From Solwaraspora sp. WMMA2065 (GTDB taxonomy: Bacteria > Actinomycetota > Actinomycetes > Mycobacteriales > Micromonosporaceae): a stretch of 64,000 bases of DNA. This document shows positions 36,501 to 45,379 of this stretch, piece by piece. The DNA lies in contig NZ_CP128361.1 in NCBI RefSeq assembly GCF_030345075.1, forward strand, positions 3,038,001 through 3,102,000, given 5' to 3'. The notes under the pieces are model-generated. The model was not told the DNA's origin. It did not search any database and saw only the letters and a list, made by a program, of their open reading frames with translations. How positions within the stretch are numbered: position 1 is the first letter of the stretch; the number at the start of each line of letters is the position of its first letter. The position numbers and the translations under genes were made by a program.

Positions 36501-37742
36501 ATGGATGCACCGCTTCCGATCCGGGCCGGCGTGCCGCAGGATTTCAACCCCGTGATGGAGCTGCTGCTGGCGGCCTTCCACCAGAACCCGGACCCGGAGC
36601 TGCACGACGTCGAGCAGGGCGTCTTTGAGCCGGACCGGTCACTGGTGGTCACCGACGGTGACCGGGTGGTCGGGCACGCCGGGGCGTACACCAGGGATCT
36701 GACCGTGCCCGGCGCGGTGCTGGCCGCCGCCCACGTCACCATGGTCGCGGTCGCCCCGACCCACCGGCGGCGTGGGCTGCTGACCCGGCTGATGCACCGC
36801 CAGCTGCGCGAACTACGCGACGGCGGTGAACCGGTCGCGGTGCTGTGGGCCAGCGAGGGCCGCATCTACCCACGGTACGGCTACGGAATGGCCGCGCAGC
36901 GGCTGGAACTGGATGTCGACCTGCGGGAGACCCGGGTGCTCGATCCGGCTGACCCGTCCGCTGGCCCTGGCGTCGGGTCGCTGCGCGTCGGCGACCCTGG
37001 GCAGCTACGGCCCGACCTGGCAGCGGTGTACGAGCGGCTGCGTCCCGGCCGTCCCGGCTGGTCCGGCCGGGACGGCCGGTGGTGGCGGTACGTGCTGGCC
37101 GACAGCCCGGCCCGCCAGTCCGGGCAGACCGCGCTGCGGGTCGTGCTGCACGACGGTCCGACCGGCCCGGACGGCTACGCCCTGTGGCGTACGGTGAGCG
37201 ACTGGGACGCCCATGGGCCGAAGGGCCGGGTACGGGTGATCGAGGCGGTGGCCGGCAGCGTCGACGGATACCGGGCCCTGTGGCGGTTCCTCACCGGCAT
37301 CGACCTCAGCCGGGCGCTCTCCTTCCGGTTCGCGGCGCTGGACGAGCCGCTGTTCCAGCTGGTCGACGAGCCCCGGCAACTCGGTGCCGCGCTCGCCGAC
37401 AGCCTCTGGGTGCGGCTGGTCGACGTCGCGGCGGCGCTGTCCGCCCGCCGGTACGCCACCGGGGTCGACGTGGTCGTCGACGTCACCGATCCGCTGCTGC
37501 CGGAGAACTCCGGCCGCTGGCGGCTGACCGGCGACCGGGAACAGGCCCGCTGCGTACCCACCGACGAGCCGGCGGACCTCGCCTGCGGGGTGGCCGACCT
37601 GGCGGCGGTGTACCTGGGCGGACCGTCGCTGCGGTCGCTGGCCGACGCCGGTCGGGTACGCGAGCTGCGCCACGGTGCGGTGGCCGAGGCCAACACCGCG
37701 TTCGGCTGGGACCGTGCCCCCGCCGGCATCGAGATCTTCTGA
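36501..37742 (+). CDS. Eis-type GNAT acetyltransferase
   Basis: A 413-residue protein with the Eis architecture: an N-terminal GNAT domain with the acetyl-CoA loop VAPTHRRRGLLTRLM (about residues 84-98), the segment ASEGRIYPRYGYGMA, a second GNAT-like region, and a sterol-carrier-type C-terminal domain ending in a free carboxylate Phe (GIEIF), as in Eis proteins. Such enzymes acetylate lysines or aminoglycosides. The length fits the family. The ATG at 36501 is the first in frame; its ribosome site is weak. No resistance function can be inferred from sequence. Confidence 0.9.
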   Translation: MDAPLPIRAGVPQDFNPVMELLLAAFHQNPDPELHDVEQGVFEPDRSLVVTDGDRVVGHAGAYTRDLTVPGAVLAAAHVTMVAVAPTHRRRGLLTRLMHRQLRELRDGGEPVAVLWASEGRIYPRYGYGMAAQRLELDVDLRETRVLDPADPSAGPGVGSLRVGDPGQLRPDLAAVYERLRPGRPGWSGRDGRWWRYVLADSPARQSGQTALRVVLHDGPTGPDGYALWRTVSDWDAHGPKGRVRVIEAVAGSVDGYRALWRFLTGIDLSRALSFRFAALDEPLFQLVDEPRQLGAALADSLWVRLVDVAAALSARRYATGVDVVVDVTDPLLPENSGRWRLTGDREQARCVPTDEPADLACGVADLAAVYLGGPSLRSLADAGRVRELRHGAVAEANTAFGWDRAPAGIEIF

Positions 37743-37765
37743 GCCGGTCGCGGTACGGTCGGCGG

Positions 37766-38233
37766 ATGGCGGACTTCGAACGGCGCAGGCGACGGCACCG
37801 GCACGGCGCCCCCACGGAACGTCCCGACAGCGGACCAGCCAACGCCAGCACCGCCGAGGTACACGACCCGGAGCAGGACGGTACGCCGGAGCCGGACGGC
37901 AGGCCCGTACCGGGGCCGCGCCCGCAGTCACCGGGGCCACGTACTCCGGAGCCGTCGCAGCGCGTCCCGGAGCCACCGCCGACGCACCGTCAACGCCGGC
38001 AGACGTCGGGCCGTTCAGCCGGTGGCGGGTCCGGCGGCGACGACCGGGACGCCGACCGTGGCCTGCGTGGACTGGTCGGTTCCGGCACCTCACAGGTCAG
38101 CATCTCGGCGGCGCTGCGGGCGCGGGACGCGTCCCGCCCCAGCGAGGACGACCTCACCAGGGCCGACGAGACGCTGACCATCGTCCGCCGGCACTGGGTG
38201 CCCCGGGAGGAACTGCCCCGCCGGGAGCGGTGA
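37766..38233 (+). CDS. Hypothetical Arg/Pro-rich protein
   Basis: A 155-residue protein beginning MADFERRRRRHRHGAPTERP. The first two thirds are low-complexity and probably disordered; the last 50 residues (GTSQVSISAALRARDASRPS, then LTRADETLTIVRRHWVPREE) look ordered and helical and are likely the functional part. It starts 24 bases after the acetyltransferase stop and is probably co-transcribed with it. No known domain. Confidence 0.65.
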   Translation: MADFERRRRRHRHGAPTERPDSGPANASTAEVHDPEQDGTPEPDGRPVPGPRPQSPGPRTPEPSQRVPEPPPTHRQRRQTSGRSAGGGSGGDDRDADRGLRGLVGSGTSQVSISAALRARDASRPSEDDLTRADETLTIVRRHWVPREELPRRER

Positions 38234-38293
38234 ACCGGCCGGTCCCGACGTGACCCACCGGGCACCGAGAGGTGCCGCTGCGGACCAACGGGG

Positions 38294-38761
38294 TCAGGGC
38301 AGCGTTGGCAGCTTGCGGTCGATCTCGTACGCGCCGACCTGGGCGATGCGGCGGGCGTGCCGGTCGTTGCCGGAGAACCCGGTGGCCAGGAACGCCTCCA
38401 CCAGCGTGGTCGCCTCGTCGAGGGTGTGCTGGCGGGCGCCGATCGCGACGACGTTGGCGTCGTTGTGGGTGCGGGCCAGCTGCGCGGTCTCCAGGTTCCA
38501 GGCCAGCGCAGCCCGCACCCCGGGAACCTTGTTGGCGGCGATCTGCTCGCCGTTGCCGGAGCCGCCGATCACCACCCCGAGGCTGCCCGGGTCGGCGACC
38601 ACCCGGGTTCCCGCGTGCAGGCAGAACGCCGGGTAGTCGTCGTCCGGGTCGAACTCGTGCGGCCCGACGTCGGTCACCTCGTACCCCTGCTTGGCGAGGT
38701 GGTTGACCAGATGCACCTTGAGCTCGTAGCCGGCGTGGTCGGCTGCCAGGTAGACGCGCAT
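38294..38761 (-). CDS. rpiB: Ribose-5-phosphate isomerase B
   Basis: A 155-residue RpiB/LacAB-type isomerase interconverting ribose-5-phosphate and ribulose-5-phosphate. The N-terminus MRVYLAADHAGYELK, the phosphate loop GGSGNGEQIAANKV and the THND segment are all family signatures. The active-site cysteine of E. coli RpiB is replaced (VVIGGSGNGE), as in the mycobacterial enzyme that uses a glutamate. It lies in the same order with the Rv2466c-like gene and pepN as in M. tuberculosis, with a DUF1015 gene inserted. Confidence 0.95.
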   Translation of the reverse strand: MRVYLAADHAGYELKVHLVNHLAKQGYEVTDVGPHEFDPDDDYPAFCLHAGTRVVADPGSLGVVIGGSGNGEQIAANKVPGVRAALAWNLETAQLARTHNDANVVAIGARQHTLDEATTLVEAFLATGFSGNDRHARRIAQVGAYEIDRKLPTLP

Positions 38762-38845
38762 ACCGGCAGTCTCTCAGCGCCGGTCGGTCGGCCGCACAGC
38801 CGGGTCAGCCGATCTCACCGGCCGGATCTGCCGGCCCTCGACGGC

Positions 38846-40045
38846 TCAGCTGATCTCGGCCAGCACCAGACCGCCGCGCGCCTTCGGGGTGAACCAGGTG
38901 CTCTTGCGGGGCAGCTTCTGCCGGGCCAGGTTCACCGCGACGAAGTCGTCGACGGTGACCGGGGCGATCAGCACAGCCAGCTCGGCCCGGCCGGCGTCGA
39001 CCTCGCCGGTCAGCCAACTGGCCGGATAGTCGCCGCCGACGTACGTGATCCGCTTGTCGCCCGGGTCGAGGCCGAGCACACCGCGCAGCAGCACCCGCTC
39101 CACCAGGGCGTGGTCGAGGTTGTCCACCCGGTCACCGTCGGTGGTCGGCAGGGTGACCTGGTAGCCGCGTCCGGCCAGGTAGAGCCGCACCGCGCCGCCG
39201 GAAGCCGGCACCGTCGGCGCACCGTCGAGCGCGGTCACCGTCGCACCGGCGTCAGTCAGCCCGGCCAGCGTCTCGTCCGGGCTCAGGGTCAGCTCGCTGA
39301 CCAGCCGGTTGTACGGCTGGATGGCCACCGACGCGGGGGTGGTGACCACGGCCAGGAAGCGGGACAGGCCGCCGGTCTGCGCGGCCAGACTGCGATGGTT
39401 GCCGTCCGCGACGACCAGCTCACCGCCGCCGGCCAGCGCGCAGAGCCGCTGCTGCAGCTCTCCCGGACCGACCGGCCAGATCGCGTGGGTTCGGCCGGCC
39501 TGGTCCAGATCGGTCGCGGCCGGCGCGCCGGCGGCCTCGGTCGCTGCGGCGAGCGCGGCGTGCAGTTCGTCGCCGCGCCCGGTCTGCAGCAGCAGCACCG
39601 GCGACAGCAGATGTCCGACCGCTTCGGCGAGCGCGACCCGCTCCCGGACCTTGGCGATGAACACGTCCTCGTTGCGGATCACCAGACCCGGTTCGTCGGC
39701 GCTGGTGGAGATCTGATCGGTGTCGACCATCACGAACAGGCCGTACGCCGCCGCGTCGCTGGCCGGCTCGGTGATCCGGTAGAGCACGGCGACCTGCTCG
39801 GCCGGCGTGTAGCTGCCGTCGGCCCGGGCCTCACCGAGCCGCCCGGCGGCCGCCGGCAGGCAGTCGAGGAACGACCGGCCGAGGCTGTCCGGCGCCCGGT
39901 GCGGCATCTCCACCGCCAGCGCGCTACGGGGATTCGCCTCGATGATCGCGGTGATCTCGGCGTCGTCGGCGAACTCGTCGTAGTTCTGCGCGCCGGTCTC
40001 GCCGGTGGTGATCCAGGCGCGGGAAATCGGGTGAACGACCGTCAT
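38846..40045 (-). CDS. DUF1015 family protein
   Basis: A 399-residue protein of the DUF1015 family, recognised from the central motif VADGNHRSLAA and the overall length. The family's biochemical role is not settled. The N-terminus MTVVHPISRAWITTGETGAQ sits at the ATG at 40045; an upstream GTG/ATG extension to 40102 is poor. It is in the same direction as rpiB, 84 bp upstream of it, and may be co-transcribed. Confidence 0.8.
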   Translation of the reverse strand: MTVVHPISRAWITTGETGAQNYDEFADDAEITAIIEANPRSALAVEMPHRAPDSLGRSFLDCLPAAAGRLGEARADGSYTPAEQVAVLYRITEPASDAAAYGLFVMVDTDQISTSADEPGLVIRNEDVFIAKVRERVALAEAVGHLLSPVLLLQTGRGDELHAALAAATEAAGAPAATDLDQAGRTHAIWPVGPGELQQRLCALAGGGELVVADGNHRSLAAQTGGLSRFLAVVTTPASVAIQPYNRLVSELTLSPDETLAGLTDAGATVTALDGAPTVPASGGAVRLYLAGRGYQVTLPTTDGDRVDNLDHALVERVLLRGVLGLDPGDKRITYVGGDYPASWLTGEVDAGRAELAVLIAPVTVDDFVAVNLARQKLPRKSTWFTPKARGGLVLAEIS

Positions 40046-40204
40046 GGCGCGGACGCTACCGGCGGGGTCCGCTGTGACGACCGATACATCGGCCGTTTCC
40101 ACCGGATGGACAACAGCCCGGTCGCCGGACCAGCGTGACGGACAGCGGCCCGGTTGCCCGGGCCGCTGTCGACGGCGGTGGCCGCAGTGACCGGCCGGAC
40201 CGGA

Positions 40205-40441
40205 TCATCCGACCGGAGTCGGGCGCCGGTGCCGGCCGCCGCCGGTCCGGGCCGCCGGGACCGCGCCGACCGTCGACGCCGGCAGCCCCGACGGTACGGC
40301 GACCGGCACCCGCTCCGTGTCGTGGACCGACGGTTCCCGCCGGTGCCGGCTGCCGTCACTCGCCACGCCCCAGACCCGGGCCGCGATCGCCTCGCGCAGC
40401 ACGGGCAGATCCCAGTAGTCGGAGTCGATGTCGACCAGCAT
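40205..40441 (-). CDS. Small hypothetical protein
   Basis: A 78-residue frame with ATG at 40441 and a good GGAGG ribosome site seven bases upstream. The first 35 residues (MLVDIDSDYWDLPVLREAIA, then RVWGVASDG) look like folded protein; the rest is Arg/Gly/Pro-rich and could be out-of-frame sequence. No family recognised. The flanks of this 550-bp interval (40046-40204 and 40442-40591) show nothing else that I can support. Confidence 0.4.
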   Translation of the reverse strand: MLVDIDSDYWDLPVLREAIAARVWGVASDGSRHRREPSVHDTERVPVAVPSGLPASTVGAVPAARTGGGRHRRPTPVG

Positions 40442-40591
40442 GTTGACCTCCGATGCGTCGGTGTGACCCGGTTTCCTGCCGGGCCGGCGGGGTGAACATC
40501 CTGGGCAACGACGTGGCCTGGGACGCGTCACGTGCGCCGCGCAGCGACACGCCGGGCGACATGGAACTCGTCACCGACACCGACGAACTGG

Positions 40592-41218
40592 TCAGTCGAA
40601 CGTGGGATCCACCTCGCGGGACCGCTTCAGCTCGTAGAATCCCGGCGTCCCGGCGACCAGCAGCACACCGTCCCAGAGCCGGCCGGCGGCATCCCCGCGC
40701 GGTACCGGGGTGATCACCGGGCCGAAGAACGCGACCGGGCCGGCACCCTCCGGGCCCGGGGCGTGGATCACCGGCGTACCGACGTCCATCCCGACCGGGG
40801 CCATCCCGGCGGCGTGGCTGGCCCGCAGCGGGCCGTCCCAGGCCGGATCGTCGGCGGCGGCGGCCAGCGCCGGGTCCAGCCCGGCCTCGGTCAACGCGGC
40901 GGTGTAGAGCTCGGGTCCGGTCGGCTGCTTCTCCAGGTGGATCCGGTTGCCCAGCGCGGTGTAGAGGGCCCGTACCGCAGCGTCGTCGAGGTCCTGCTGG
41001 ACCGCGACGGCGACCCGGACCGCCCCCCAGGCGCGGTCGAGGAAGTCGCGGTAGTTCTCCGGCAGGTCACGGCCCTCGTTGAGGACGGCCAGGCTCATCA
41101 CCCGGAACCGGACGTCGACCGGCCTGACCTGTTCGACCTCCAACAACCAACGCGAGGTGATCCAGGCCCACGGGCACATCGGATCGAAGTACATGTCCAC
41201 GGTCTGACGGTCGGACAT
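40592..41218 (-). CDS. DsbA-family thioredoxin-fold protein, Rv2466c-like (mycothiol-dependent nitroreductase type)
   Basis: A 208-residue DsbA-like protein very similar in layout to M. tuberculosis Rv2466c: FDPMCPWAWITSRW at residues 11-24, VMSLAVLNEGRDLPE, LYTALGNRIH, and GTPVIHAPG plus FFGPVITPVPRGDAAG near the end. Rv2466c uses a CPWC site; here the motif is CPWA, with only the nucleophilic Cys15. The ATG at 41218 follows GGGGAG. It is divergent from pepN across about 210 bp, as in mycobacteria. The likely role is a mycothiol-dependent reductase, with the missing second cysteine a reason for caution. Confidence 0.88.
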   Translation of the reverse strand: MSDRQTVDMYFDPMCPWAWITSRWLLEVEQVRPVDVRFRVMSLAVLNEGRDLPENYRDFLDRAWGAVRVAVAVQQDLDDAAVRALYTALGNRIHLEKQPTGPELYTAALTEAGLDPALAAAADDPAWDGPLRASHAAGMAPVGMDVGTPVIHAPGPEGAGPVAFFGPVITPVPRGDAAGRLWDGVLLVAGTPGFYELKRSREVDPTFD

Positions 41219-41430
41219 CAGACTCCCCTTCTTCTTTGTCCGGCGGCTGTCCGCCGCCATTGTCCGGGTCACCTCGCCAGACGGCGCCCCAACCCAGCAA
41301 GTCCAGGATCTGGGCCGGCCTCGCCAGGCCCCCACGACGTGAAAGACTTGGCCGAACGGGGTCATTCCCAGCTGTCCCCGACGCCGCCGACGTCGACGTC
41401 GGCGGTTGAACGATTGGACGGAGGCACACG

Positions 41431-43992
41431 GTGGCTGGAGTGCGCAATCTGACCCAGGTCGAGGCGGCCGAACGCGCCCGCCTGCTCGACGTGACCGGGT
41501 ATGACATCCACCTCGACCTGTCCGGCGCCGGCAGCGCCGCGGACAGCCGGGTGTTCCGTTCGACAACAACGGTCACCTTCCGCTGCACCGAGCCTGGAGC
41601 AGGCACGTTCATCGAGGTCGCGGCGGACCAACTGCACTCGGCGACGCTGAACGGCCAGCGGCTCGACCCGTCCGGCTGGTCGGCCGAGTCCGGGCTGGCC
41701 CTACCGGGCCTGGCCGCGGAGAACACGCTGGTCGTCGAGGCCGAGTTCATCTACTCGGCCAGCGGGCAGGGGCTGCACCGCAGCGTCGACCCGGTCGATG
41801 GCGAGACGTACCTGTACAGCCAGTTCGAGACCGCGGACGCGCAGCGGGTGTTCGCCTGCTTCGACCAGCCCGACCTGAAGAGCGTCTACACCTGGCACGC
41901 TGTCGTGCCGGCCCACTGGCGGGTCATCTCGAACATGCCGGTGGCCACCGAGGAGCCGGCCGGGCCGGACACCAAGACCGTCCACTTCGCCGAGTCGGCG
42001 CGGATGAGCACCTACATCACCGCGCTGTGCGCCGGCCCGTACCACGAGGTGCGACGCAGCCACGACGGCGTCGACCTGGGCTACTTCTGCCGGGCCAGCA
42101 TGGCCGAGCACCTCGACGTCGACGACCTGCACCTGATCACCGCGCAGGGTTTCGACTTCTTCCAGGCCCAGTTCGGGGTCCGCTACCCGCTGCCCAAGTA
42201 CGACCAGATCTGGGTGCCGGACTTCAACGCCGGCGCGATGGAGAACTTCGGCGCGGTCACCCACGCCGAGGCGCACTACATCTTCCGTTCCCAGGTGACC
42301 GATTTCGAGTACGAGCAGCGGGCCAACACCGTGCTGCACGAGCTTGCCCACATGTGGTTCGGCAACCTGGTGACCATGCGCTGGTGGAACGACCTGTGGT
42401 TGAACGAGTCGTTCGCCGAATGGGCCAGCCACTGGTGCAACTCGGAGGCGACCCGGTTCACCGACGCCTGGACCACCTTCCTGTCGGTCCGCAAGAACTG
42501 GGGCTACCGGCAGGACCAGCTCTCCTCCACCCATCCGGTCTACTGCGAGATGCCGGACCTGGAGGCGGTCGAGGTCAACTTCGACGGCATCACGTACGCC
42601 AAGGGCGCCAGCGTGCTCAAGCAGCTCGTCGCGTACGTCGGTCTGGAGCCCTTCCTCGCCGGTCTGCGCACCTATTTCCAGCGGCACGCCTGGGGCAACG
42701 CCACCTTCGACGACCTGCTCTCCGAGCTGGAGGCCGCCTCCGGCCGGGAGCTGCGCAAATTCGCCGCCCAGTGGTTGGAGACCGCCCAGGTCAACACGCT
42801 GCGGCCGGAGCTGTCGGTCGGCCCGGACGGCACCTACCAGCAGGTCACGGTGCTTCAGGAGGCACCGGCCGGGCACCCGACGCTGCGTACCCACCGGATC
42901 GGGGTCGGCCTCTACGACCTGACCGCCGGCCGGCTGGTCCGCCGGCACCGGGTCGAGGTCGACATCAGCGGTGAGCGCACCGAGCTGACCGGGCTGACCG
43001 GGCTGCCCGCCGCCGACGTGCTGCTGCTCAACGACGACGACCTGAGCTACACCAAGCTACGGCTCGACCCGGCGTCGATGGCCAACGTGGTGCAGCACAT
43101 CAGCGCGTTCGAGTCGTCGCTGGCGCGGGCGCTGTGCTGGGCGGCGGCCTGGGACATGGTCCGGGACGGGGAGCTCGCCGCACGCGACTACGTCGCCCTG
43201 GTGCTCACCGGGCTGCCCAACGAGACCGACATCAACCTGGTGACCGCGACCCTGCGGCAGGCCACCAACACCCTGACGTTCTACGCCGAGCCGGGCTGGG
43301 CGGCGCAGGGCTGGGCCGACCTGGCCCGTACCGCCCGGACCGCGCTGCAGGCGGCGGAGCCCGGCAGCGGCTTCCAGCTGGCCTGGGCGCGCAGCTACGC
43401 CACGGCGGCCCGCTCCGACGGCGACCTGGCGGTGCTGCGTGGCTGGCTCGACGGGGCAGACGTGGTGCCGGGGCTGACCATCGACACCGAGCTGCGCTGG
43501 ACGGTGCTGCAGTCGCTGGCCGCCAACGGTGCCGCCACCGGCGAGCAGATCGACGCGGAGCTGGCCCGGGACCGGACCGCCAGCGGTGAGCGGGAGGCGG
43601 CGCTGGCCCGCGCCCTGCTGCCGGACCCGGCCAACAAGGCCGCCGTCTGGGCCAAGCTGACCGGGCCGGACAGCCTGCCGAACTGGCAGCACCGGGCGTT
43701 GCTGCAAGGCTTCCAGCACTCGACGCAGGTGGAGCTGACCGAGCCGTACCGGACGGCGTACTTCGACGTGGTGGGCCGGATCTGGGCCACCCGGGACAGC
43801 GAGCCGGCGCAGGAGTTCGTCACGCTCGCATACCCGGCGTACCTGGTCTCCGAGGAGACCGTCGCGGCAACGGACGAATGGCTGGCCGGCGACGGTCACC
43901 CGGCTCCGCTGCGCCGGCTGGTCGCTGAGGGCCGCGACGGGGTGGTCCGGGCGTTGACCGCACGGGCCACCGACACGGCCGCCGCCCGCTGA
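41431..43992 (+). CDS. pepN: Aminopeptidase N
   Basis: An 853-residue M1 zinc metallopeptidase. The substrate-anchoring motif GAMEN lies near residue 268, the zinc site HELAH at 303-307 with the third ligand Glu326 (NESFAEW), and the N-terminal beta-saddle and C-terminal helical ERAP1-like domains are full length. It removes N-terminal residues from peptides in the cytoplasm. The GTG at 41431 has a GGAGG site. It ends at 43992 and is followed by a long hairpin. Confidence 0.97.
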   Translation: MAGVRNLTQVEAAERARLLDVTGYDIHLDLSGAGSAADSRVFRSTTTVTFRCTEPGAGTFIEVAADQLHSATLNGQRLDPSGWSAESGLALPGLAAENTLVVEAEFIYSASGQGLHRSVDPVDGETYLYSQFETADAQRVFACFDQPDLKSVYTWHAVVPAHWRVISNMPVATEEPAGPDTKTVHFAESARMSTYITALCAGPYHEVRRSHDGVDLGYFCRASMAEHLDVDDLHLITAQGFDFFQAQFGVRYPLPKYDQIWVPDFNAGAMENFGAVTHAEAHYIFRSQVTDFEYEQRANTVLHELAHMWFGNLVTMRWWNDLWLNESFAEWASHWCNSEATRFTDAWTTFLSVRKNWGYRQDQLSSTHPVYCEMPDLEAVEVNFDGITYAKGASVLKQLVAYVGLEPFLAGLRTYFQRHAWGNATFDDLLSELEAASGRELRKFAAQWLETAQVNTLRPELSVGPDGTYQQVTVLQEAPAGHPTLRTHRIGVGLYDLTAGRLVRRHRVEVDISGERTELTGLTGLPAADVLLLNDDDLSYTKLRLDPASMANVVQHISAFESSLARALCWAAAWDMVRDGELAARDYVALVLTGLPNETDINLVTATLRQATNTLTFYAEPGWAAQGWADLARTARTALQAAEPGSGFQLAWARSYATAARSDGDLAVLRGWLDGADVVPGLTIDTELRWTVLQSLAANGAATGEQIDAELARDRTASGEREAALARALLPDPANKAAVWAKLTGPDSLPNWQHRALLQGFQHSTQVELTEPYRTAYFDVVGRIWATRDSEPAQEFVTLAYPAYLVSEETVAATDEWLAGDGHPAPLRRLVAEGRDGVVRALTARATDTAAAR

Positions 43993-44014
43993 GTGACTCC
44001 CGCGCCAGCCGCCA

Positions 44015-44073
44015 TCGAGGTGAGGCTGAGACACCCTAAGACGCAGATTCAAGGTGTCTCAGCCTAACCTCGA
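44015..44073. terminator. Long hairpin terminator after pepN
   Basis: Arms at 44015-44035 and 44053-44073 pair over 21 bp with one mismatch (stem TCGAGGTGAGGCTGAGACAC...), separated by a 17-base loop. It begins 23 bases after the pepN stop and could stop transcription from either side. Confidence 0.75.
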
Positions 44074-44079
44074 CGCGGC

Positions 44080-44632
44080 TCTCCGGTCCCCCGGCTCAGC
44101 CGACGCGCAGGGCGGCGGCCATGGGTGGCTGGTCTGGTGGTGCGCCGCCCCGGCGCATCGCCCACAGCGGCGGGCCGCCGGCCGGCAGGTGCGCGACCCG
44201 TACGATCCGGTAGCCGTGGCGCAGGTAGAAGGCCTGGGAGCGTGGGCTGCTCGCCTCTACCACCGCCGGCATGCCAGATGGTGGTGCCGGCCAGTCGCTT
44301 CCAGGCGGCCGGAGGTGAGCGTGTAGTGCGCGTACGGGCCGTGCCGGTCACCGCAGGCCCGCAATCTGCGCCGCTGATGCTCCGCACCGAGCAGCCGGTC
44401 GAACGGGTGCGGATACCAGATCGCCACCGGCGTCGCAGTGGCCGACGACGTCGACGATGCCATGCCGGACGCCGAACTCCACCTCGGCGGAGAAGAACCG
44501 GTGCATCGTCAGATACCGCAGCGCGTGATCATTGATCAGCCAGGACACCACCGGATCCAGCACACACGACTGCGCCAACAACTCGGCCAGGGGTTCGACG
44601 TCGGCGGCCGTGGCGGCCCGTACGGTCAGCAT
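44080..44632 (-). pseudogene. GNAT acetyltransferase pseudogene
   Basis: Three frames must be joined to read the protein: MLTVRAATAADVEPLAELLA through FGVRHGIVDVVGHCDA, then TPVAIWYPHPFDRLL and PYAHYTLTSGRLEA, then MPAVVEASSPRSQAFYLRHGY and LPAGGPPLWAMRR. The second junction lacks roughly 30 residues, including the acetyl-CoA-binding loop (R-x-x-G-x-G/A). It begins at the ATG at 44632. It is not functional as it stands. Confidence 0.65.
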
Positions 44633-44762
44633 GGCCGCCACGTCCACACCAGGAACCGGTCGAACAACTCCGTCGCCGTGACGTCGGGCAGGTCGAACGC
44701 CGCCCCGGTCATCCGCTCGACCACTTGACAACCGCACCCGCCCAGCTCCCGCAGTTGTTCCA

Positions 44763-45014
44763 TCACCGCGACCACCGGCCCCGGTTGACCCGGGTAGCAT
44801 CCACCGCCGCCCGACCCACAGCGGCAGCCGAACCGGCACCGACCGCACCAGTCAGACTGGACGGCCCGGTCGGGCTGAACCGCATCGAATGCCGAGGTGC
44901 GCACTCCGGACACCGCAAGATCTGCCCGCACCTCGGACACCACCGCTGCTTCAACCGGAACGTGAAGAAGCCGACACACCACCCACCCAGCGCCGCCAAC
45001 ACGACTCCCACCAA
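44763..45014 (-). CDS. Small membrane-anchored zinc-ribbon protein
   Basis: About 83 residues. A single membrane helix (VGVVLAALGGWCVGFFTF) is followed by a basic stop-transfer stretch and a four-cysteine ribbon CPRCGQILRCPEC, then a short tail. Start codon uncertain: TTG at 45014 lies eight bases after AGGAG; GTG at 45011 or 45023 are alternatives. The rest of the interval up to the alcohol dehydrogenase gene (45024-45379) holds only a cluster of GATGC/GCATC motifs. Function unknown. Confidence 0.5.
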   Translation of the reverse strand: MVGVVLAALGGWCVGFFTFRLKQRWCPRCGQILRCPECAPRHSMRFSPTGPSSLTGAVGAGSAAAVGRAAVDATRVNRGRWSR

Positions 45015-45193
45015 GGTCAACACTCCTGGAGGACTTCCCGAAAGGGGTCCGCCGATCCGGAACCGAGCCCTGTCGATGTAACGTGGCGTGCCCGGCCGGA
45101 CGTGGGCCGGGCTGCATGCAGCGGCGACCAACCAGAAGCGAGGAAGCTTGGACGCAGTGTCACCCCGCCGGGCCGGGAGTACCGGTCGAGCTT

Positions 45194-45229
45194 GATGCCA
45201 GAGATGCATCAAGATGCACCTGCGGCATC
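45194..45229. repeat. Cluster of GATGC/GCATC half sites upstream of the alcohol dehydrogenase gene
   Basis: GATGC occurs at 45194-45198 and 45213-45217, GCATC at 45225-45229, and the palindrome GATGCATC at 45203-45210. The spacing is nearly regular (about 10 bp), so the sites face the same side of the helix. It is 150 bp upstream of the dehydrogenase start. Confidence 0.3.
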
Positions 45230-45379
45230 ACGTCCCCGGAAGGCCATCGGGTCCCCCGAAGCAAGCCCGAGCGCGTCGCTGGCTGCCGGCCGTACCTCCG
45301 CGTGCGGCGGCTCAGCCGCAGTGGGTGATCCGGGGCGGTTCGGCGGACGCGAAGCGCGAACCTGGCCGACGCTGAGGGC

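Noticed and set aside
40453-40600. Plus-strand frame with VNILGNDVAWDASRAPRSDTP
   Set aside because: It looks protein-like for 35 residues but has no supported start, no family match that I know, and runs into the antisense of the DsbA-like gene.
40604-40614. GTGGGATCCAC as an operator
   Set aside because: It shares only the GATC core with the dyad and lies inside the 3' end of the DsbA-like gene.
44053-44072. IdeR/DtxR iron box (AGCCTAACCTCG) after pepN
   Set aside because: Only one half resembles the consensus; the sequence is explained as the second arm of the terminator hairpin.
44626-45117. A 163-codon frame upstream of the broken acetyltransferase gene
   Set aside because: The first two thirds are antisense-like Gly/Arg sequence across the zinc-ribbon gene, and the last 45 residues show no recognisable family, although they overlap the ATG at 44632.
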